Of a DNA stretch of 64,000 bases, positions 23,846 to 34,030 are shown piece by piece. The notes under the pieces are model-generated. The model was not told where the DNA came from. It saw only the letters and a program-made list of their open reading frames with translations, and did not search any database. Positions within the stretch are counted from its first letter, which is position 1, and each line of letters opens with the position of its first letter. The stretch is from an uncultured Ruthenibacterium sp. (GTDB lineage: Bacteria > Bacillota > Clostridia > Oscillospirales > Ruminococcaceae), in assembly GCA_944386565.1 (NCBI GenBank), contig CALXBO010000008.1, forward strand, positions 1 to 64,000, in the 5' to 3' direction. A program made the position numbers and the translations under genes.

Positions 23846-25183
23846 TTATGCGGCACTGCTCGCGTCGGCGCTGGATACGCCGTTGTACTCGTCAAGGCCG
23901 CCGTTGATTGCTACGTTTTCTTCCGCCTGCTGCTTTTCCTCCACGGGCTCTCCCTCTTCTCCGACGCCGACTGCGTCGATCTCACCCATCCACTGAACGG
24001 GCGTTGTGACCGGCTCCTCCGTCGTGAGGGGATAGTCCGGAGTTGTGATCTCGTCGGCAGTGAAGAGGTCCTCCGGGTCCTCGAGGAAATACTGGTTGAA
24101 CAGCTCCGCCGTCTCTGCTTTCGCCGTGACGACGACCGCGTAGGTGTCCTTGTAATACTGCTGCGCGAAATACACCGGCGTCGAACACATCATGATGTTC
24201 TCGCTCGGGATGGACAGAAACCGGATGGCAAGGCCGACGGCGTCTTCCAGCGTCAGATCGGTATTGATATACCGCTCGCCGATGTACGGCACAAGCTTCA
24301 CGAGATCTTTCACGCTGGCTGTTTTGAGTTTGCGGAACACTGCGGAATAAAAATAGCGCTGATTCTGCAGGCGGTCCACGTCGCCCAGCGTCATCCCGGC
24401 CGCGGAACGCGCGCGCAGGAAGTACTCGAGATCATAGTCGCGCAATGTGTTCCAGCCCTGATACAGCGCATAGCTCACATTGCCGCGGTCGTCGTACGTG
24501 ATGATGTCGCTCGGCACATACACGTCGATGCCGCCAAAATAGTCGACGATTGCCTTCAACCCCTCGAGGTCGAACGCAACGTAATTGTCGATGGGCAGCC
24601 CGAAGTTCTGGCTGATATACTCCGCCACGGCATTGACGCGGTTCTCCGTGTCCTGCGTGGTGGTAAAGATACCGTTGATCTTGCCCTCCGTGCCGCCGAC
24701 GTCCCCCACGAACGTATCGCGCGGGATCTGCAGCATGCGGATCTGGTTGTTGACGAGATCGACGCGCATGTAGAGGATCATATCGGCGGGTGCGACCTCA
24801 TCCCGGTACGTGACGTCTGCATCCGACGTCGTGTAGCTGATGCCCAGCACCAGAATGTTGATCTGCTCGCCCCGGAATTCCGGCGCCGTCTGGCGCACGG
24901 TCTCCGTGTTGAGCGTTCCCATCTCTCCGGTGTTCAGAAAGCGGGACGCGTACAGTTTCAGCGCCCCGTACACCGCAAGGCACAGGCAGGCCAGAGACAC
25001 TGCGCTGATGATCGCGATGCGCCGCCCGCGGCCGGGTCTTCTCCGCTTTTTCGCCGTGCGCGGCGGTTCGGTCCGCCGCCCGGCACGGGGTTCAGCCTTC
25101 GGCGCGGCAGGCGTTCCTGCGGGCTTTGCCGCCCGGTTTGTGACACGCCTGGCCCGGGAAAGGTCCAGATTCCTGTTCTCCAT
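23846..25183 (-). CDS. LytR-CpsA-Psr (LCP) family cell-wall ligase, copy 2
   Basis: LCP proteins attach teichoic acids or capsule polymers to peptidoglycan outside the membrane. The 445-residue product has a basic cytoplasmic N-terminus rich in R/K, one membrane helix (about residues 56-78), then the LCP catalytic domain. It contains INILVLGISY, the ADMILYMRVD metal-binding Asp region, the Arg-containing QIPRDTFV and GKINGIF, and GGIDVYVP. The C-terminus is acidic and low-complexity. It follows its paralog at 25202 by 18 bp. The substrate polymer is not predictable. Confidence 0.94.
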   Translation of the reverse strand: MENRNLDLSRARRVTNRAAKPAGTPAAPKAEPRAGRRTEPPRTAKKRRRPGRGRRIAIISAVSLACLCLAVYGALKLYASRFLNTGEMGTLNTETVRQTAPEFRGEQINILVLGISYTTSDADVTYRDEVAPADMILYMRVDLVNNQIRMLQIPRDTFVGDVGGTEGKINGIFTTTQDTENRVNAVAEYISQNFGLPIDNYVAFDLEGLKAIVDYFGGIDVYVPSDIITYDDRGNVSYALYQGWNTLRDYDLEYFLRARSAAGMTLGDVDRLQNQRYFYSAVFRKLKTASVKDLVKLVPYIGERYINTDLTLEDAVGLAIRFLSIPSENIMMCSTPVYFAQQYYKDTYAVVVTAKAETAELFNQYFLEDPEDLFTADEITTPDYPLTTEEPVTTPVQWMGEIDAVGVGEEGEPVEEKQQAEENVAINGGLDEYNGVSSADASSAA

Positions 25184-25201
25184 GGGACCCTCCTTGTTCC
25201 G

Positions 25202-26632
25202 TTACGCGGCGGGGACGGAGGACGCCGAGGCCGAATCGGACGCCGCCTGTGCGGCGACGTTCTTTTCCGCCTGCTGCTTCTCCTTCACAGGTTCACCCGC
25301 CTCGCCGACGCCCTCGCTGTCGATTCCACTCATCCACTGGATCGCGGCATCCGCACAGCCTCCCGACGTAGGCCAGTCCGGCGTGGTGATGTCCGCAGCC
25401 GTCATCGGCGTATCGCCCTCATTGAGGAAATACTGGTTGAACAGTTCGGCGGACTCCGCCTTGCCCGTCACGACCACGGACTGTCCGTTATAGTTCTGCG
25501 CGGAGCCGTATACAGGCAGACGGCAGACCATAATATTTTCACTCGGGATGGACAGGAAATTCACAACGATTCCCATCGCATCCTCCATGGAGATATCTGT
25601 ATTCACGTACTTGCTGACGACCGGCATCAGCTTGACAATGTCCTTCACGGACGCGGTCTTGACGCGGCGGAACAGCGCCGAATAGAAATAGCGCTGATTT
25701 TCGAGGCGGTCGAGGTCCGAACGCGCCATGCCGGCCGCTTTGCGCGAGCGCAGGAAGTATTCGAGAGACTCACCGTGGAGCACCTGCCAGCCCTGATTCA
25801 GGCGGCCGATCTCGGCGCCGGTATACTCGTCATACGTGACGAGGTCGTACGGCACATACACGCTGATGCCGCCGAACACATCGACGATCTCGCGCAGAGA
25901 CTCCATGTCGATGGTGACATACTTGTCGATCGGCAGCCCGTAGTTCTGGCTGATATAACCGGCCAGTTCGGACACGGGATTTTCATCGCCCGCGTTGACC
26001 GCCATCGGAAGAATGCCGTTGATTTTCCCCGCGCTGCCGCCCGCGTCTCCGACGAAGGTATCGCGCGGGATCTGCAGCATATACATGGAGTCGTTTTCAA
26101 AGTCCATGCGGACGTACATGATCATGTCGGTATTTCCGTTTTCGCTTCGCGTCTCCGCTCCGTTGCCGTCCACAGTGGTGTAGTCGATGCCAAGCACCAG
26201 CACATTGAGCTGTTTGCCGCGGTACTCGGGCGCAGTCTGGAGGACTTCCTCCGTATCCAGTGTGCCCATCTCACCGGTTTTGAAATACTGCATCGACCAC
26301 AGTTTCAGCGCGCCGTAACCGACAAGGCTCAGGCACACCAGCGTGAACAGCACGATGACCGCAACGCGCGCGGGCGATTTTCTGCGCCGCCTCGTGCGGC
26401 GCGCCTGTGCGGGGGCCGTCCGGCTGCCCTGGCGGGATGCGGACGTTCCGGGCGCTGTCCGGCGCGCTTGAGATGCCGGCGCGCTCCGGCGGCCCGCCGC
26501 CGTTCTGGAAGAAGCCGGGCGGCGTGTGCCCGCCGCCTGCCGCGGCGGGGACGCTCTGTGAGCCGACGACGCGCTCCGTGTCGTCTTTGCGCGGGAAATA
26601 TTGATTTGTCTCGGCCTTTTATCGTATGCCAT
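25202..26632 (-). CDS. LytR-CpsA-Psr (LCP) family cell-wall ligase, copy 1
   Basis: A 476-residue LCP protein with the same build as its neighbour: an unusually long, Arg/Ala/Pro-rich cytoplasmic tail (about 85 residues), a membrane helix, and an LCP domain with LNVLVLGIDY, TDMIMYVRMD, QIPRDTFVGDAGG, GKINGI and GGISVYVP. The C-terminal tail repeats the acidic QQAEKNVAAQ motif seen in copy 2, so the pair arose by tandem duplication. ATG follows GGAGG. It lies 58 bp downstream of yqeK. Two adjacent LCPs could act on different polymers or be redundant. Confidence 0.94.
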   Translation of the reverse strand: MAYDKRPRQINISRAKTTRSASSAHRASPPRQAAGTRRPASSRTAAGRRSAPASQARRTAPGTSASRQGSRTAPAQARRTRRRRKSPARVAVIVLFTLVCLSLVGYGALKLWSMQYFKTGEMGTLDTEEVLQTAPEYRGKQLNVLVLGIDYTTVDGNGAETRSENGNTDMIMYVRMDFENDSMYMLQIPRDTFVGDAGGSAGKINGILPMAVNAGDENPVSELAGYISQNYGLPIDKYVTIDMESLREIVDVFGGISVYVPYDLVTYDEYTGAEIGRLNQGWQVLHGESLEYFLRSRKAAGMARSDLDRLENQRYFYSALFRRVKTASVKDIVKLMPVVSKYVNTDISMEDAMGIVVNFLSIPSENIMVCRLPVYGSAQNYNGQSVVVTGKAESAELFNQYFLNEGDTPMTAADITTPDWPTSGGCADAAIQWMSGIDSEGVGEAGEPVKEKQQAEKNVAAQAASDSASASSVPAA

Positions 26633-26690
26633 ACGGAACCTCCAATGGAATGGTCTTCTCCGCCGTGCCCCGCAGCCGCACGGTCAGAGG

Positions 26691-27269
26691 TTACTTGCGC
26701 GCGAGGAACTGCGCGCGCAACGACGCATAGGCGTCCAGTGTCTCCGCGTCGACGGGCTTTCCGTCCCGCTTGAGCCACGCGATGCTCATGCCGAGCCCTT
26801 CGAGGGCCGCAGCGTCGAGATCTTCTATCGCGCGGGCGCGGAGATGCTCCGCTTCCGGATAGGTGCGCTCCTCGCTCGCCATATCCGCCATATAGATGAT
26901 CTTGTCCAGAACCGTCATATCCCGGCGACCCGTCGTGTGACAGCGGATCGCGTTCAGGATCTCCTCATCCTCCACACCGAGCTGAGTTTTTGCAAGAATC
27001 GCCGCAGCATGCCCGTGCCAGACCGGCGACGGCCGCTGCGCTATATTCCCTGCTATTATAGCATTGTCCGAAAACAACTGCAACATTTTGTCCTTCGGCA
27101 TTTCTTTCGCAATGTCGTGCAGAAGCGCCGCAAGAGCTGCTTTTTCGACATCCGCATGATTTTTTTTGGCGAGGCGCACCGCCAGCCGGCGCACGTTGAG
27201 CGTGTGCTCGTAGCGCCGGGGCGACAGCGTGCGCTTCGCCAGAGCCTTCGCGGCATCCACCGTGATCAT
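26691..27269 (-). CDS. yqeK: YqeK family HD phosphohydrolase (Ap4A hydrolase)
   Basis: A 192-residue HD-domain enzyme. YqeK proteins hydrolyse diadenosine tetraphosphate symmetrically to ADP. The metal ligands are visible: RYEHTLNV (His), LLHDIAKE (His-Asp), VWHGHAAA and TTGRRDMTVLDKIIYMAD (Asp). Its ATG overlaps the nadD stop by 4 bp, the usual nadD-yqeK coupling in Firmicutes. Confidence 0.95.
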   Translation of the reverse strand: MITVDAAKALAKRTLSPRRYEHTLNVRRLAVRLAKKNHADVEKAALAALLHDIAKEMPKDKMLQLFSDNAIIAGNIAQRPSPVWHGHAAAILAKTQLGVEDEEILNAIRCHTTGRRDMTVLDKIIYMADMASEERTYPEAEHLRARAIEDLDAAALEGLGMSIAWLKRDGKPVDAETLDAYASLRAQFLARK

Positions 27270-27874
27270 TCCTGCGCCTCCCTGTAAAGTCCATACTGTC
27301 CGGCGATCTCGAGGGCTGACGCCGGAACGAGATCCGTCACGTCCTCCCCGCGCCGGATTTTTTCCCGGATCTCCGTGGACGACAGCACCAGCACCTCGCC
27401 GGGCGCCATGATGATGTCGCCGCCTTCCGCCCGCAGCCCGTCCGCAAACTGTGCGAGCGCATCGAGATCCGTTCCCTGACGGCTGTGCACCACGAGCGTG
27501 ACGCTGTGCAGCAGTTCACGGTACTCGCGCCATTTCCGGAACGTCAGCAGCATGTCGCTGCCGACCGGCAGATAGATGTGCGTGTGCGGCATCCGCTCAA
27601 GCAGCCGCCGAACGGTGTCGACCGTATAGCTTTTTCCGCCGCGCACGATCTCCTCGTCGGAGATCACCATCTGCCCGAACAAGGGCAGAAAACAGCGGCA
27701 CATCGCCAGACGCACACGCGCGTCGGCGTGATGCCCGCCCTTGTGCGGCGGCGTACCCGTCGGCATCACGAGCACACTGTCCGGGTGCACGGTGTCGATG
27801 GCGGCGCGCAGAAGCGCCATATGTCCCATATGCGGCGGATCGAACGTGCCGCCGAACAGGATGAGCTTTTCCAT
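27266..27874 (-). CDS. nadD: Nicotinate-nucleotide adenylyltransferase
   Basis: Makes deamido-NAD from nicotinate mononucleotide and ATP. It has 202 residues. The nucleotidyltransferase motif GGTFDPPHMGHMALL is at residues 8-22, and the C-terminal SSTEIREKIRRG supplies the ISSTxxR-type motif. Its ATG shares the A of the yhbY stop (TGATG), and its end overlaps yqeK. It is part of the long minus-strand unit. Confidence 0.97.
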   Translation of the reverse strand: MEKLILFGGTFDPPHMGHMALLRAAIDTVHPDSVLVMPTGTPPHKGGHHADARVRLAMCRCFLPLFGQMVISDEEIVRGGKSYTVDTVRRLLERMPHTHIYLPVGSDMLLTFRKWREYRELLHSVTLVVHSRQGTDLDALAQFADGLRAEGGDIIMAPGEVLVLSSTEIREKIRRGEDVTDLVPASALEIAGQYGLYREAQE

Positions 27875-28170
27875 CAGCGGATCAGCTCCGCGTACTTCGA
27901 ATCCTTCTTCTTTTCCAGATACAAAACGAACTTCGAGCCGATCACCTGCACGCAGTCCGCGCCGGTCTTCTCCGCCAGGATGGCGGCGGCTTCTTTCGCC
28001 GTGTAGGGGCTTGTCTCCAGCACGCGCAGCTTGATGAGCTCGCGCGCGGCAAGACAGTCGACGGTCGCCTTCACGAGCGCGTCGTCGATCTCATCCTTGC
28101 CGACCTGAAAAACGGGCGTCAGTCCGTTGGCCTGTGCGCGCAGAATGGCGCGCTGTTTGCTTGTCAGCAT
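27874..28170 (-). CDS. yhbY: YhbY family RNA-binding (CRM domain) protein
   Basis: A 98-residue CRM-domain protein that associates with 50S precursors. Hallmarks are the N-terminal [28 protein letters not shown], the GxxG-like region replaced by ETSPYTAKEAAAILAEKTGA, and VQVIGSKFVLY. Its start overlaps the rdgB end by 7 bp, and its stop overlaps the nadD start. Confidence 0.95.
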   Translation of the reverse strand: MLTSKQRAILRAQANGLTPVFQVGKDEIDDALVKATVDCLAARELIKLRVLETSPYTAKEAAAILAEKTGADCVQVIGSKFVLYLEKKKDSKYAELIR

Positions 28171-28820
28171 GTTTCGTTTCCTCCTGTTGCATTGTCCGCG
28201 AGAAAGTGCGGAAGGTCTTCTTCCAGACGCGCCAGCGCGCGGGCGCGGTGGCTGATGGCGTCCTTTTCATCGGCCGAGAGCTGCGCGTAGGTGCGCTGCT
28301 CTTCGTTCGGCACACACGCATCGCCCACGCCCACTTCATCGGGGATGAACAGCGGGTCATATCCGAATCCGTTCGTGCCGCGCTCCTCAAAGCCGATCGT
28401 GCCCGGGCACTCGCCCTGGTACACCTTGTGCGCACCGCCCGGCAGACACACGCACACAGCGCTGACAAACTGCGCCGTGCGGCGGGCGGGCACAACGCCC
28501 TCCAGCTCCCGGATGAGCTTCTTATTGTTGGCGTCGTCGTTGCCGTGCACGCCCGCATAGCGCGCACTGTACACGCCGGGCGCTCCGCCGAGCGCGTCCA
28601 CGCACAGGCCGGAGTCGTCCGCGATGGTCGGCATACCGCACGCCTCGCAGATGGCTTTCGCCTTGATGACCGCGTTCGCGGCGAAGGTATCGCCGTCCTC
28701 TTCGGGCTCAAGATGCACGCCCGCTTCCTTCTGGCTGAGCACCGTGTGGCCCATGCGCTCGAGAATGCGGCGCATCTCGGCCAGCTTGTGCTGATTGTTT
28801 GTCGCTGCTGCAAATTTCAT
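28164..28820 (-). CDS. rdgB: XTP/dITP diphosphatase (RdgB/HAM1)
   Basis: Removes non-canonical purine nucleotides (ITP, XTP) from the pool. It has 218 residues. Motifs are [11 protein letters not shown] at the N-terminus, [36 protein letters not shown] and [12 protein letters not shown], with SHRARAL at the C-terminus. ATG at 28820 follows GAGAGGAAA. It is 16 bp downstream of ftsY and overlaps yhbY. Confidence 0.97.
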   Translation of the reverse strand: MKFAAATNNQHKLAEMRRILERMGHTVLSQKEAGVHLEPEEDGDTFAANAVIKAKAICEACGMPTIADDSGLCVDALGGAPGVYSARYAGVHGNDDANNKKLIRELEGVVPARRTAQFVSAVCVCLPGGAHKVYQGECPGTIGFEERGTNGFGYDPLFIPDEVGVGDACVPNEEQRTYAQLSADEKDAISHRARALARLEEDLPHFLADNATGGNETC

Positions 28821-28836
28821 GGTGGTTTCCTCTCTG

Positions 28837-29745
28837 TCAGTCGTGCAGGAACAGCGCGTCCACAAAGCTCTTCGCGTCAAACGGCATCAGGTCGTCGATG
28901 CCCTCGCCGACGCCCACAAAGCGCACCGGCAGGCCGAGTTTCTCCTTGATGCTGATGACGCTGCCGCCCTTGGCCGTGCCGTCGAGCTTCGTCAGGATGA
29001 TGCCCGTGGCGCTGGCCGCGTCGATGAAGCTCGCGGCCTGGCTGATGGCGTTCTGGCCCGTGATGGCGTCGAGCACCAGCAGCGCCTCGACGCTGGCGGA
29101 CTCGCACGCCTTGTGCACGACGCGGCTGATCTTCGAGAGCTCGCTCATCAAATTCTTCTTGTTGTGAAGCCGTCCGGCGGTGTCGCAGATAACGATGTCG
29201 TATCCGCGCGCGGCGGCGGACTGCACAGCGTCGAACACGACGGCCGCGGGATCGGAGCCCTCCTCGTGCTTGACGACGGGCACGCCCGCGCGGTCCGCCC
29301 AGACGCAGAGCTGCTCGGCGGCGGCGGCGCGGAACGTGTCGCCCGCGGCGAGCAGCACGCGCTTGCCCTGCTCCTTATAAAGATGCGCGAGCTTCGCAAT
29401 GCTCGTCGTCTTGCCCACGCCGTTCACGCCGATGACGAGAATGACGGCGGGCTTGCCGGACAGATCCATCTCGTTGTCCGGTTTCAGGCGCTCGACGATG
29501 ATGGACTTCAGTGCCTCCATCGCCTGGTCGCCGGTGCGCAGATGCTCGCGGCGCACCGCCGAGCGAAGGTCGGCCACCAGTTCCGCCGCCACGTCCGCGC
29601 CGGTGTCGGCGAAGATGAGCTGTTCTTCGAGGTCCTCGTACATCTCGTCGTTGATCTCGCCGGCGTTGATGAGGTCGGCGATGGAGCCGAAGATGCTGTC
29701 GCGCGTTTTGCGAAGGCTCTCGCCCAGTTTATCAAAAAATCCCAT
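28837..29745 (-). CDS. ftsY: Signal recognition particle receptor FtsY
   Basis: GTPase docking SRP-ribosome complexes at the membrane. The 302-residue protein has almost no acidic A domain; it starts directly with the N domain ([15 protein letters not shown]). G motifs are [15 protein letters not shown] (about residue 109), DTAGRLHNK, and [10 protein letters not shown], with the C-terminal [15 protein letters not shown]. It lies 23 bp after smc, the standard rnc-smc-ftsY order. Confidence 0.97.
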   Translation of the reverse strand: MGFFDKLGESLRKTRDSIFGSIADLINAGEINDEMYEDLEEQLIFADTGADVAAELVADLRSAVRREHLRTGDQAMEALKSIIVERLKPDNEMDLSGKPAVILVIGVNGVGKTTSIAKLAHLYKEQGKRVLLAAGDTFRAAAAEQLCVWADRAGVPVVKHEEGSDPAAVVFDAVQSAAARGYDIVICDTAGRLHNKKNLMSELSKISRVVHKACESASVEALLVLDAITGQNAISQAASFIDAASATGIILTKLDGTAKGGSVISIKEKLGLPVRFVGVGEGIDDLMPFDAKSFVDALFLHD

Positions 29746-29768
29746 TCTGTTCCCTCCCGCTTGTCTTG

Positions 29769-32700
29769 TTAGGATATGAGGCTGGCGTCCACGTTGTTGA
29801 CGTCCAGACGAAGCAGCTTCGAAATACCGTTCTCCTGCATGGTGACGCCGTACAGCACGTCGGCTTCCTCCATCGTGCCGCGGCGGTGCGTGATAACGAT
29901 GAACTGTGTCTTGTCGCAGATGCGGCGCAGATACTGCGCGTACCGCGTGACATTCACGTCGTCAAGCGCGGCCTCGATCTCGTCGAGGATGCAGAACGGC
30001 GCGGGGTTGACGGCGAAGATGGCAAAGTAAATGGAGATGGCCACCAGCGCCTGCTCGCCGCCCGAGAGCGCCGAGAGGTTCTTGATGATCTTGCCCGGAG
30101 GCGCGACCTCGATGTCGATGCCGCTCTCGAGCACGTCCGACTCATCCGAAAGGCTCAGATGCGCCGTTCCGCCGCCGAACAGCTCGGTGAAGATGCGGCC
30201 GAAATTGCGGTTGATCTGCACGAAGCTCTCCGAGAAAATGGCGCGCATCTCGTCCGAGAGCTCACCGATGAGCTTCATCAGCTCCGCCTTGCTCTTTTCC
30301 ACGTCGCCGACCTGCGTCTTCATGTATTCATAGCGCTCGCTGACCTCGGCGTATTCCTCAATGGCGCCGACGTTGACGTTGCCGAGCGCGCGGATCTTGC
30401 CGCGCACCTCGCCCACCAGACGGCGCAGCTCGGTGACGCTGTCGAATTCCACGCACAGCTCCTGCGCGTCGGACAAACTCAGCTCGTACTCCTCCCAGAG
30501 CTTTGCCACCGTGGAGTCATACTCGGCATCCTTGGCTTCCTTCTGCTCGGTCAGGCGCGCGATCTCGCGGGAGAGCGCCTCGCGCTCGTCCGTCAGCTGG
30601 CGGGAGCGCGCCGTGCGCTGCGTGATCTGACCTTCCTTTTCCATGCGCCGGGCCGCGGAGTCCGCGATGCGCTGCTCGCACGCGGCGATGCGCTCCCGGC
30701 TCTCGGCCACGGTCTTCTGAACTCCCTCGATCTCCGCGCGGTGCGCGGCGTTCTTTTCGTCCAGCTCGCGCAGCGAGAGTTCGATCTGCGCGGCACGCTC
30801 CGCCTCCGTGCCGGTGCGCTGTTCAAGCGCCTCCAGCGCGGCGCGGTGGGACGCGGCGTCTTTCTCTGCCGCAAGGCGTTCGAGACGCACTTCCGACAGT
30901 TCATTGGAAAGTTTGTCGCGCGCGGCGAGGAACGAGTCGTCGTCGCCCGACAGGGCGGCGAGCTCGGCCTCCAGCACCGCGGTCTTTTCCTCGCACGATT
31001 TCAGCTCCGCCGCGCACTGCTGCGCCTGTGCATCGCTGTCCGTGATGCGCTGTTCGAGCGAAGCGCACTCCGCCTCGAGCAGCTCGATGGCCGCCCGCTG
31101 CTGCGTGAGCGCCGCCGACAGGCGGCTCGTCTCCATCTCGCCGCGGATCTTGTCGCCGCCCGCCGTGATGGCCTCGCTCTCGGTGGCCGTCAGCTCGGCG
31201 CGCAGCGCGTCGACCTCCGCTTTCACGCGGTCGGTCGCCTCCTGCGCCTCGTCCGTCTGCTGTTCCAGACGCTTGATCTTGGCTTTCAGGTCGTCGATCT
31301 CCTGCTTGCGGCTGAACAGGCCGGCCGTCTTGGACACGCTGCCGCCCGTGAACGAGCCGCCCGCATTGACGACCTGACCGTCCTTCGTGACGACACGGTT
31401 GCGGTAGTCGAGCTGACGCGCCGCGCGGGACGCCTCGTTGATGTCGTCCACGACGACGATGCGTCCGAGCAGGTTCGTGACGATGTTTTCGTAGCGCTTG
31501 TCGTATCCCACGAGGTCGGACGCAAGGCTTGCGCCCTCGGGGAGTTTGGCCCGGTCGAAGTATCCCGGCCGGACGGTGTCGAGCGGCAGGAACGTCGCGC
31601 GGCCCGCGCGCTCGTCGCGCAGAAACGCCATCGCGGCTTTCGCCGCCGTCTCGTTTTCCACAACAATGTTCTGCATCGCAAAGCCCAGCGCCGTCTCCAC
31701 GGCCACCTCATAGCCGCCGCGCACCGTCAGGATGGATGATATCGGCCCGATGATACCGCGCAGGCGGCGGTTCTCGGCCGCCTTGATGACAGCCTTGACG
31801 CTGTGCTGGTAGCCGTCCATGCTGCGCTCGAGCTCTTTCAGCGTTGCGATACGGCTGCGGGCGTTGTCGGCTTCGCGCAGCAGCTTCTGCTCCGTCTCGT
31901 CCGCCGCGGCGAGCTGACGCTCGCGGCTCTCGAGTTTCATTGCAAGGCCGCCCTTGATGTTCTCAAGACGCGTGACGGTTTCTTCCGCGTCGCGCAGGAA
32001 CGCCTGTGCTTCGCGCGCGTCGGCATCGAGTTTCTTCTCGTTTTCGAGCGCCGCCTCACGTTCGCCCTTCGCGGCGGCAAGGCGTGTGCGGGCCGATTCG
32101 GCCGCGCTCTGCGCCGCCGCGCCGCTGACCTTCCAGTCGGTCTGGCGCGCGGCCAGCTCCGCGAGCTGCGCGGCCACTTCGCCGCGCCGTTCACCGGACT
32201 GCGCCGTCTGGCGCTGCAGCGTCTCGAGCTGCGCGGACAGTTCTTCGGCCCGCGCGCCGAGCTCGGCCGCTTTTTTCTCGCATGCCTCGGCCTCGGCAGC
32301 GGCGCGCTTTTTCTCCTCCGCGACACTCTGGCCGCCGAGTTCGAGCGCGGCGCGCTCGTTTTCGAGGTTCTGCCGCGCGGCCTCGTTGTGCCCGATGTCG
32401 TTGTTCAGAACGGCGATCTTCGCGTCCGCCCCCGCGATCTCCTCCGTGATGGAGCGGATCTCGCCGTTCAGGCGGTCGGAATCCATGATGATGCGCTCGA
32501 TCTCCTCGCGCGTCGCGGCGGATTCCTCCTCCAGCGCGTCGATCTGCTTTGTCATCGACGCGTAATCGGACTCGGCGATCTCCATCTTGCGCGCGGCCTC
32601 GCGCACGGTGTCTCTCGCGCGCTGGACGGTGTCCACCCAGAGCGTGACTTCCAGCTCCTTGCGCCGCGCGGAGAGCTCGAGGAAGCGGTTTGCCTTCTCG

Positions 32701-33329
32701 CATTCTTTTTCCAGCGGGCCGACGCGCGCTTCCAGTTCTCCCAGAATGTCGCGCAGGCGCACGAGGTTGTCCTCCGCGCCCGCGAGCCGGCGCTCGGCCT
32801 CATTCTTCCGGTAGCGGTACTTGGCGATGCCGGACGCCTCTTCAAAAATCTCGCGGCGCTCGGTCGACTTCGCGCCGACGATCTCCGCGATGCGGCCCTG
32901 TCCGATGATGGAGTAGCCGTCGCGGCCGATTCCGGTGTCGAGGAACAGCTCGTACACGTCGCGCAGACGCACGTTCTGGCCGTTGATGGAGTACTCGCTG
33001 TCGCCGGAGCGGTAATATTTACGTCCGATCACCACTTCGTCGGCTTCGAGGTCGAGGCGGTGGTCGGTGTTGTCAATGGTGAGCTGCACGCTGGCGAAGC
33101 CCATGGCGCTGCGCTGCTGCGTGCCGCCGAAAATGACGTTCTCCATTTTTCCGCCGCCGCGCAGCTGCTTGGCGCTCGTCTCACCGAGCACCCAGCGGAT
33201 GGCGTCCGAGATGTTGCTCTTGCCGCTTCCGTTGGGGCCGACAACGGCCGTGATGCCCTTGTCGATGGTGATCTTCGTGCGGTCGGGGAACGATTTGAAG
33301 CCCTGGATTTCCAGTGCCTTCAGGAACAT
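29769..33329 (-). CDS. smc: Chromosome segregation ATPase SMC
   Basis: Condensin SMC of 1186 residues. The N-terminal ATPase half has Walker A GPNGSGKSN near residue 32, followed by a long coiled coil, a hinge around residues 510-660 (the YQHSVKAV and RGIIGPISSIL region), a second coiled coil, and the C-terminal half with signature LSGGEQALVAIS and Walker B FCILDEIEAALDD. The signature has Gln where many SMCs have Lys (LSGGEK). It sits between rnc and ftsY. ScpA/ScpB are not in the window. Confidence 0.97.
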   Translation of the reverse strand: MFLKALEIQGFKSFPDRTKITIDKGITAVVGPNGSGKSNISDAIRWVLGETSAKQLRGGGKMENVIFGGTQQRSAMGFASVQLTIDNTDHRLDLEADEVVIGRKYYRSGDSEYSINGQNVRLRDVYELFLDTGIGRDGYSIIGQGRIAEIVGAKSTERREIFEEASGIAKYRYRKNEAERRLAGAEDNLVRLRDILGELEARVGPLEKECEKANRFLELSARRKELEVTLWVDTVQRARDTVREAARKMEIAESDYASMTKQIDALEEESAATREEIERIIMDSDRLNGEIRSITEEIAGADAKIAVLNNDIGHNEAARQNLENERAALELGGQSVAEEKKRAAAEAEACEKKAAELGARAEELSAQLETLQRQTAQSGERRGEVAAQLAELAARQTDWKVSGAAAQSAAESARTRLAAAKGEREAALENEKKLDADAREAQAFLRDAEETVTRLENIKGGLAMKLESRERQLAAADETEQKLLREADNARSRIATLKELERSMDGYQHSVKAVIKAAENRRLRGIIGPISSILTVRGGYEVAVETALGFAMQNIVVENETAAKAAMAFLRDERAGRATFLPLDTVRPGYFDRAKLPEGASLASDLVGYDKRYENIVTNLLGRIVVVDDINEASRAARQLDYRNRVVTKDGQVVNAGGSFTGGSVSKTAGLFSRKQEIDDLKAKIKRLEQQTDEAQEATDRVKAEVDALRAELTATESEAITAGGDKIRGEMETSRLSAALTQQRAAIELLEAECASLEQRITDSDAQAQQCAAELKSCEEKTAVLEAELAALSGDDDSFLAARDKLSNELSEVRLERLAAEKDAASHRAALEALEQRTGTEAERAAQIELSLRELDEKNAAHRAEIEGVQKTVAESRERIAACEQRIADSAARRMEKEGQITQRTARSRQLTDEREALSREIARLTEQKEAKDAEYDSTVAKLWEEYELSLSDAQELCVEFDSVTELRRLVGEVRGKIRALGNVNVGAIEEYAEVSERYEYMKTQVGDVEKSKAELMKLIGELSDEMRAIFSESFVQINRNFGRIFTELFGGGTAHLSLSDESDVLESGIDIEVAPPGKIIKNLSALSGGEQALVAISIYFAIFAVNPAPFCILDEIEAALDDVNVTRYAQYLRRICDKTQFIVITHRRGTMEEADVLYGVTMQENGISKLLRLDVNNVDASLIS

Positions 33330-33354
33330 TGCTTCACATCCTCTTTTTTGGGGG

Positions 33355-34029
33355 TCAGTAGCCCATCAGCGACAGCGCTTCGCGGGCGGCGCTTTGCTCC
33401 GCCTGCTTCTTGGAATGGCCCTCGCCGCGGCCGATGCAGTTCGAATTGAGGTGCACCTCCACGATGAAATGCTTGTTGTGGTCGGGGCCGGATTCGCCCG
33501 TCACCACGTAGCGCACGCGCTCCTCGGGGTTCTGCTGCACAATCTCCTGCAGCTTTGTCTTGTAGTCTTCGTCCGCGGCGGAATCCGTCAGGTCCGCCGT
33601 CACGAACGGCAGGATGAACGTGCGCGCCGTCTCCAGCCCGCCGTCCAGATACAGCGCCGCGATGACGGCCTCGAACGCGTCCGAGACGATGCTCGGGCGG
33701 TTGCGTCCGCCGCTCAGGTCTTCGCCGTGGCCGAGCCGCAGATACTGCCCGAGCCCGATCTTCTGCGCGAATCCGAACAGCGCGGACTCGCACACAAGGC
33801 TCGCGCGCATCCGCGTGAGTTCGCCCTCGGGCATATTCTTGTGTGTGAACAGGTATTCGGCCACAACGATGGACAGCACCGAGTCGCCCAGAAATTCCAG
33901 GCGCTCATTGTGCTGGATGCGGCGCTTCGATTCGTTGGCGTAGGACGTATGCGTCAGCGCCGTCTCCAGAAGCGTGATGTCCGCAAACGTGTGGCCGAGT
34001 TTTGCCTCCAGCTCTTTCAGGTCTGCCAT
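33355..34029 (-). CDS. rnc: Ribonuclease III
   Basis: Double-strand-specific endoribonuclease for rRNA and mRNA processing. It has 224 residues. The signature ERLEFLGDSVLSIVVAEYLF (about residues 38-57) has the catalytic Glu and Asp; a second site lies at SDAFEAVIAALYLD. A dsRNA-binding domain follows from DYKTKLQEIVQ to EQSAAREAL. ATG at 34029 is one base after the plsX stop; the longer frame reads into plsX. Confidence 0.97.
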   Translation of the reverse strand: MADLKELEAKLGHTFADITLLETALTHTSYANESKRRIQHNERLEFLGDSVLSIVVAEYLFTHKNMPEGELTRMRASLVCESALFGFAQKIGLGQYLRLGHGEDLSGGRNRPSIVSDAFEAVIAALYLDGGLETARTFILPFVTADLTDSAADEDYKTKLQEIVQQNPEERVRYVVTGESGPDHNKHFIVEVHLNSNCIGRGEGHSKKQAEQSAAREALSLMGY

Positions 34030-34030
34030 G

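Noticed and set aside
23732..26773. An open frame of about 1000 codons on the plus strand
   Set aside because: Antisense to the two LCP genes and rsfS; Arg/His/Val-rich with no recognisable domain and no ribosome-binding site.
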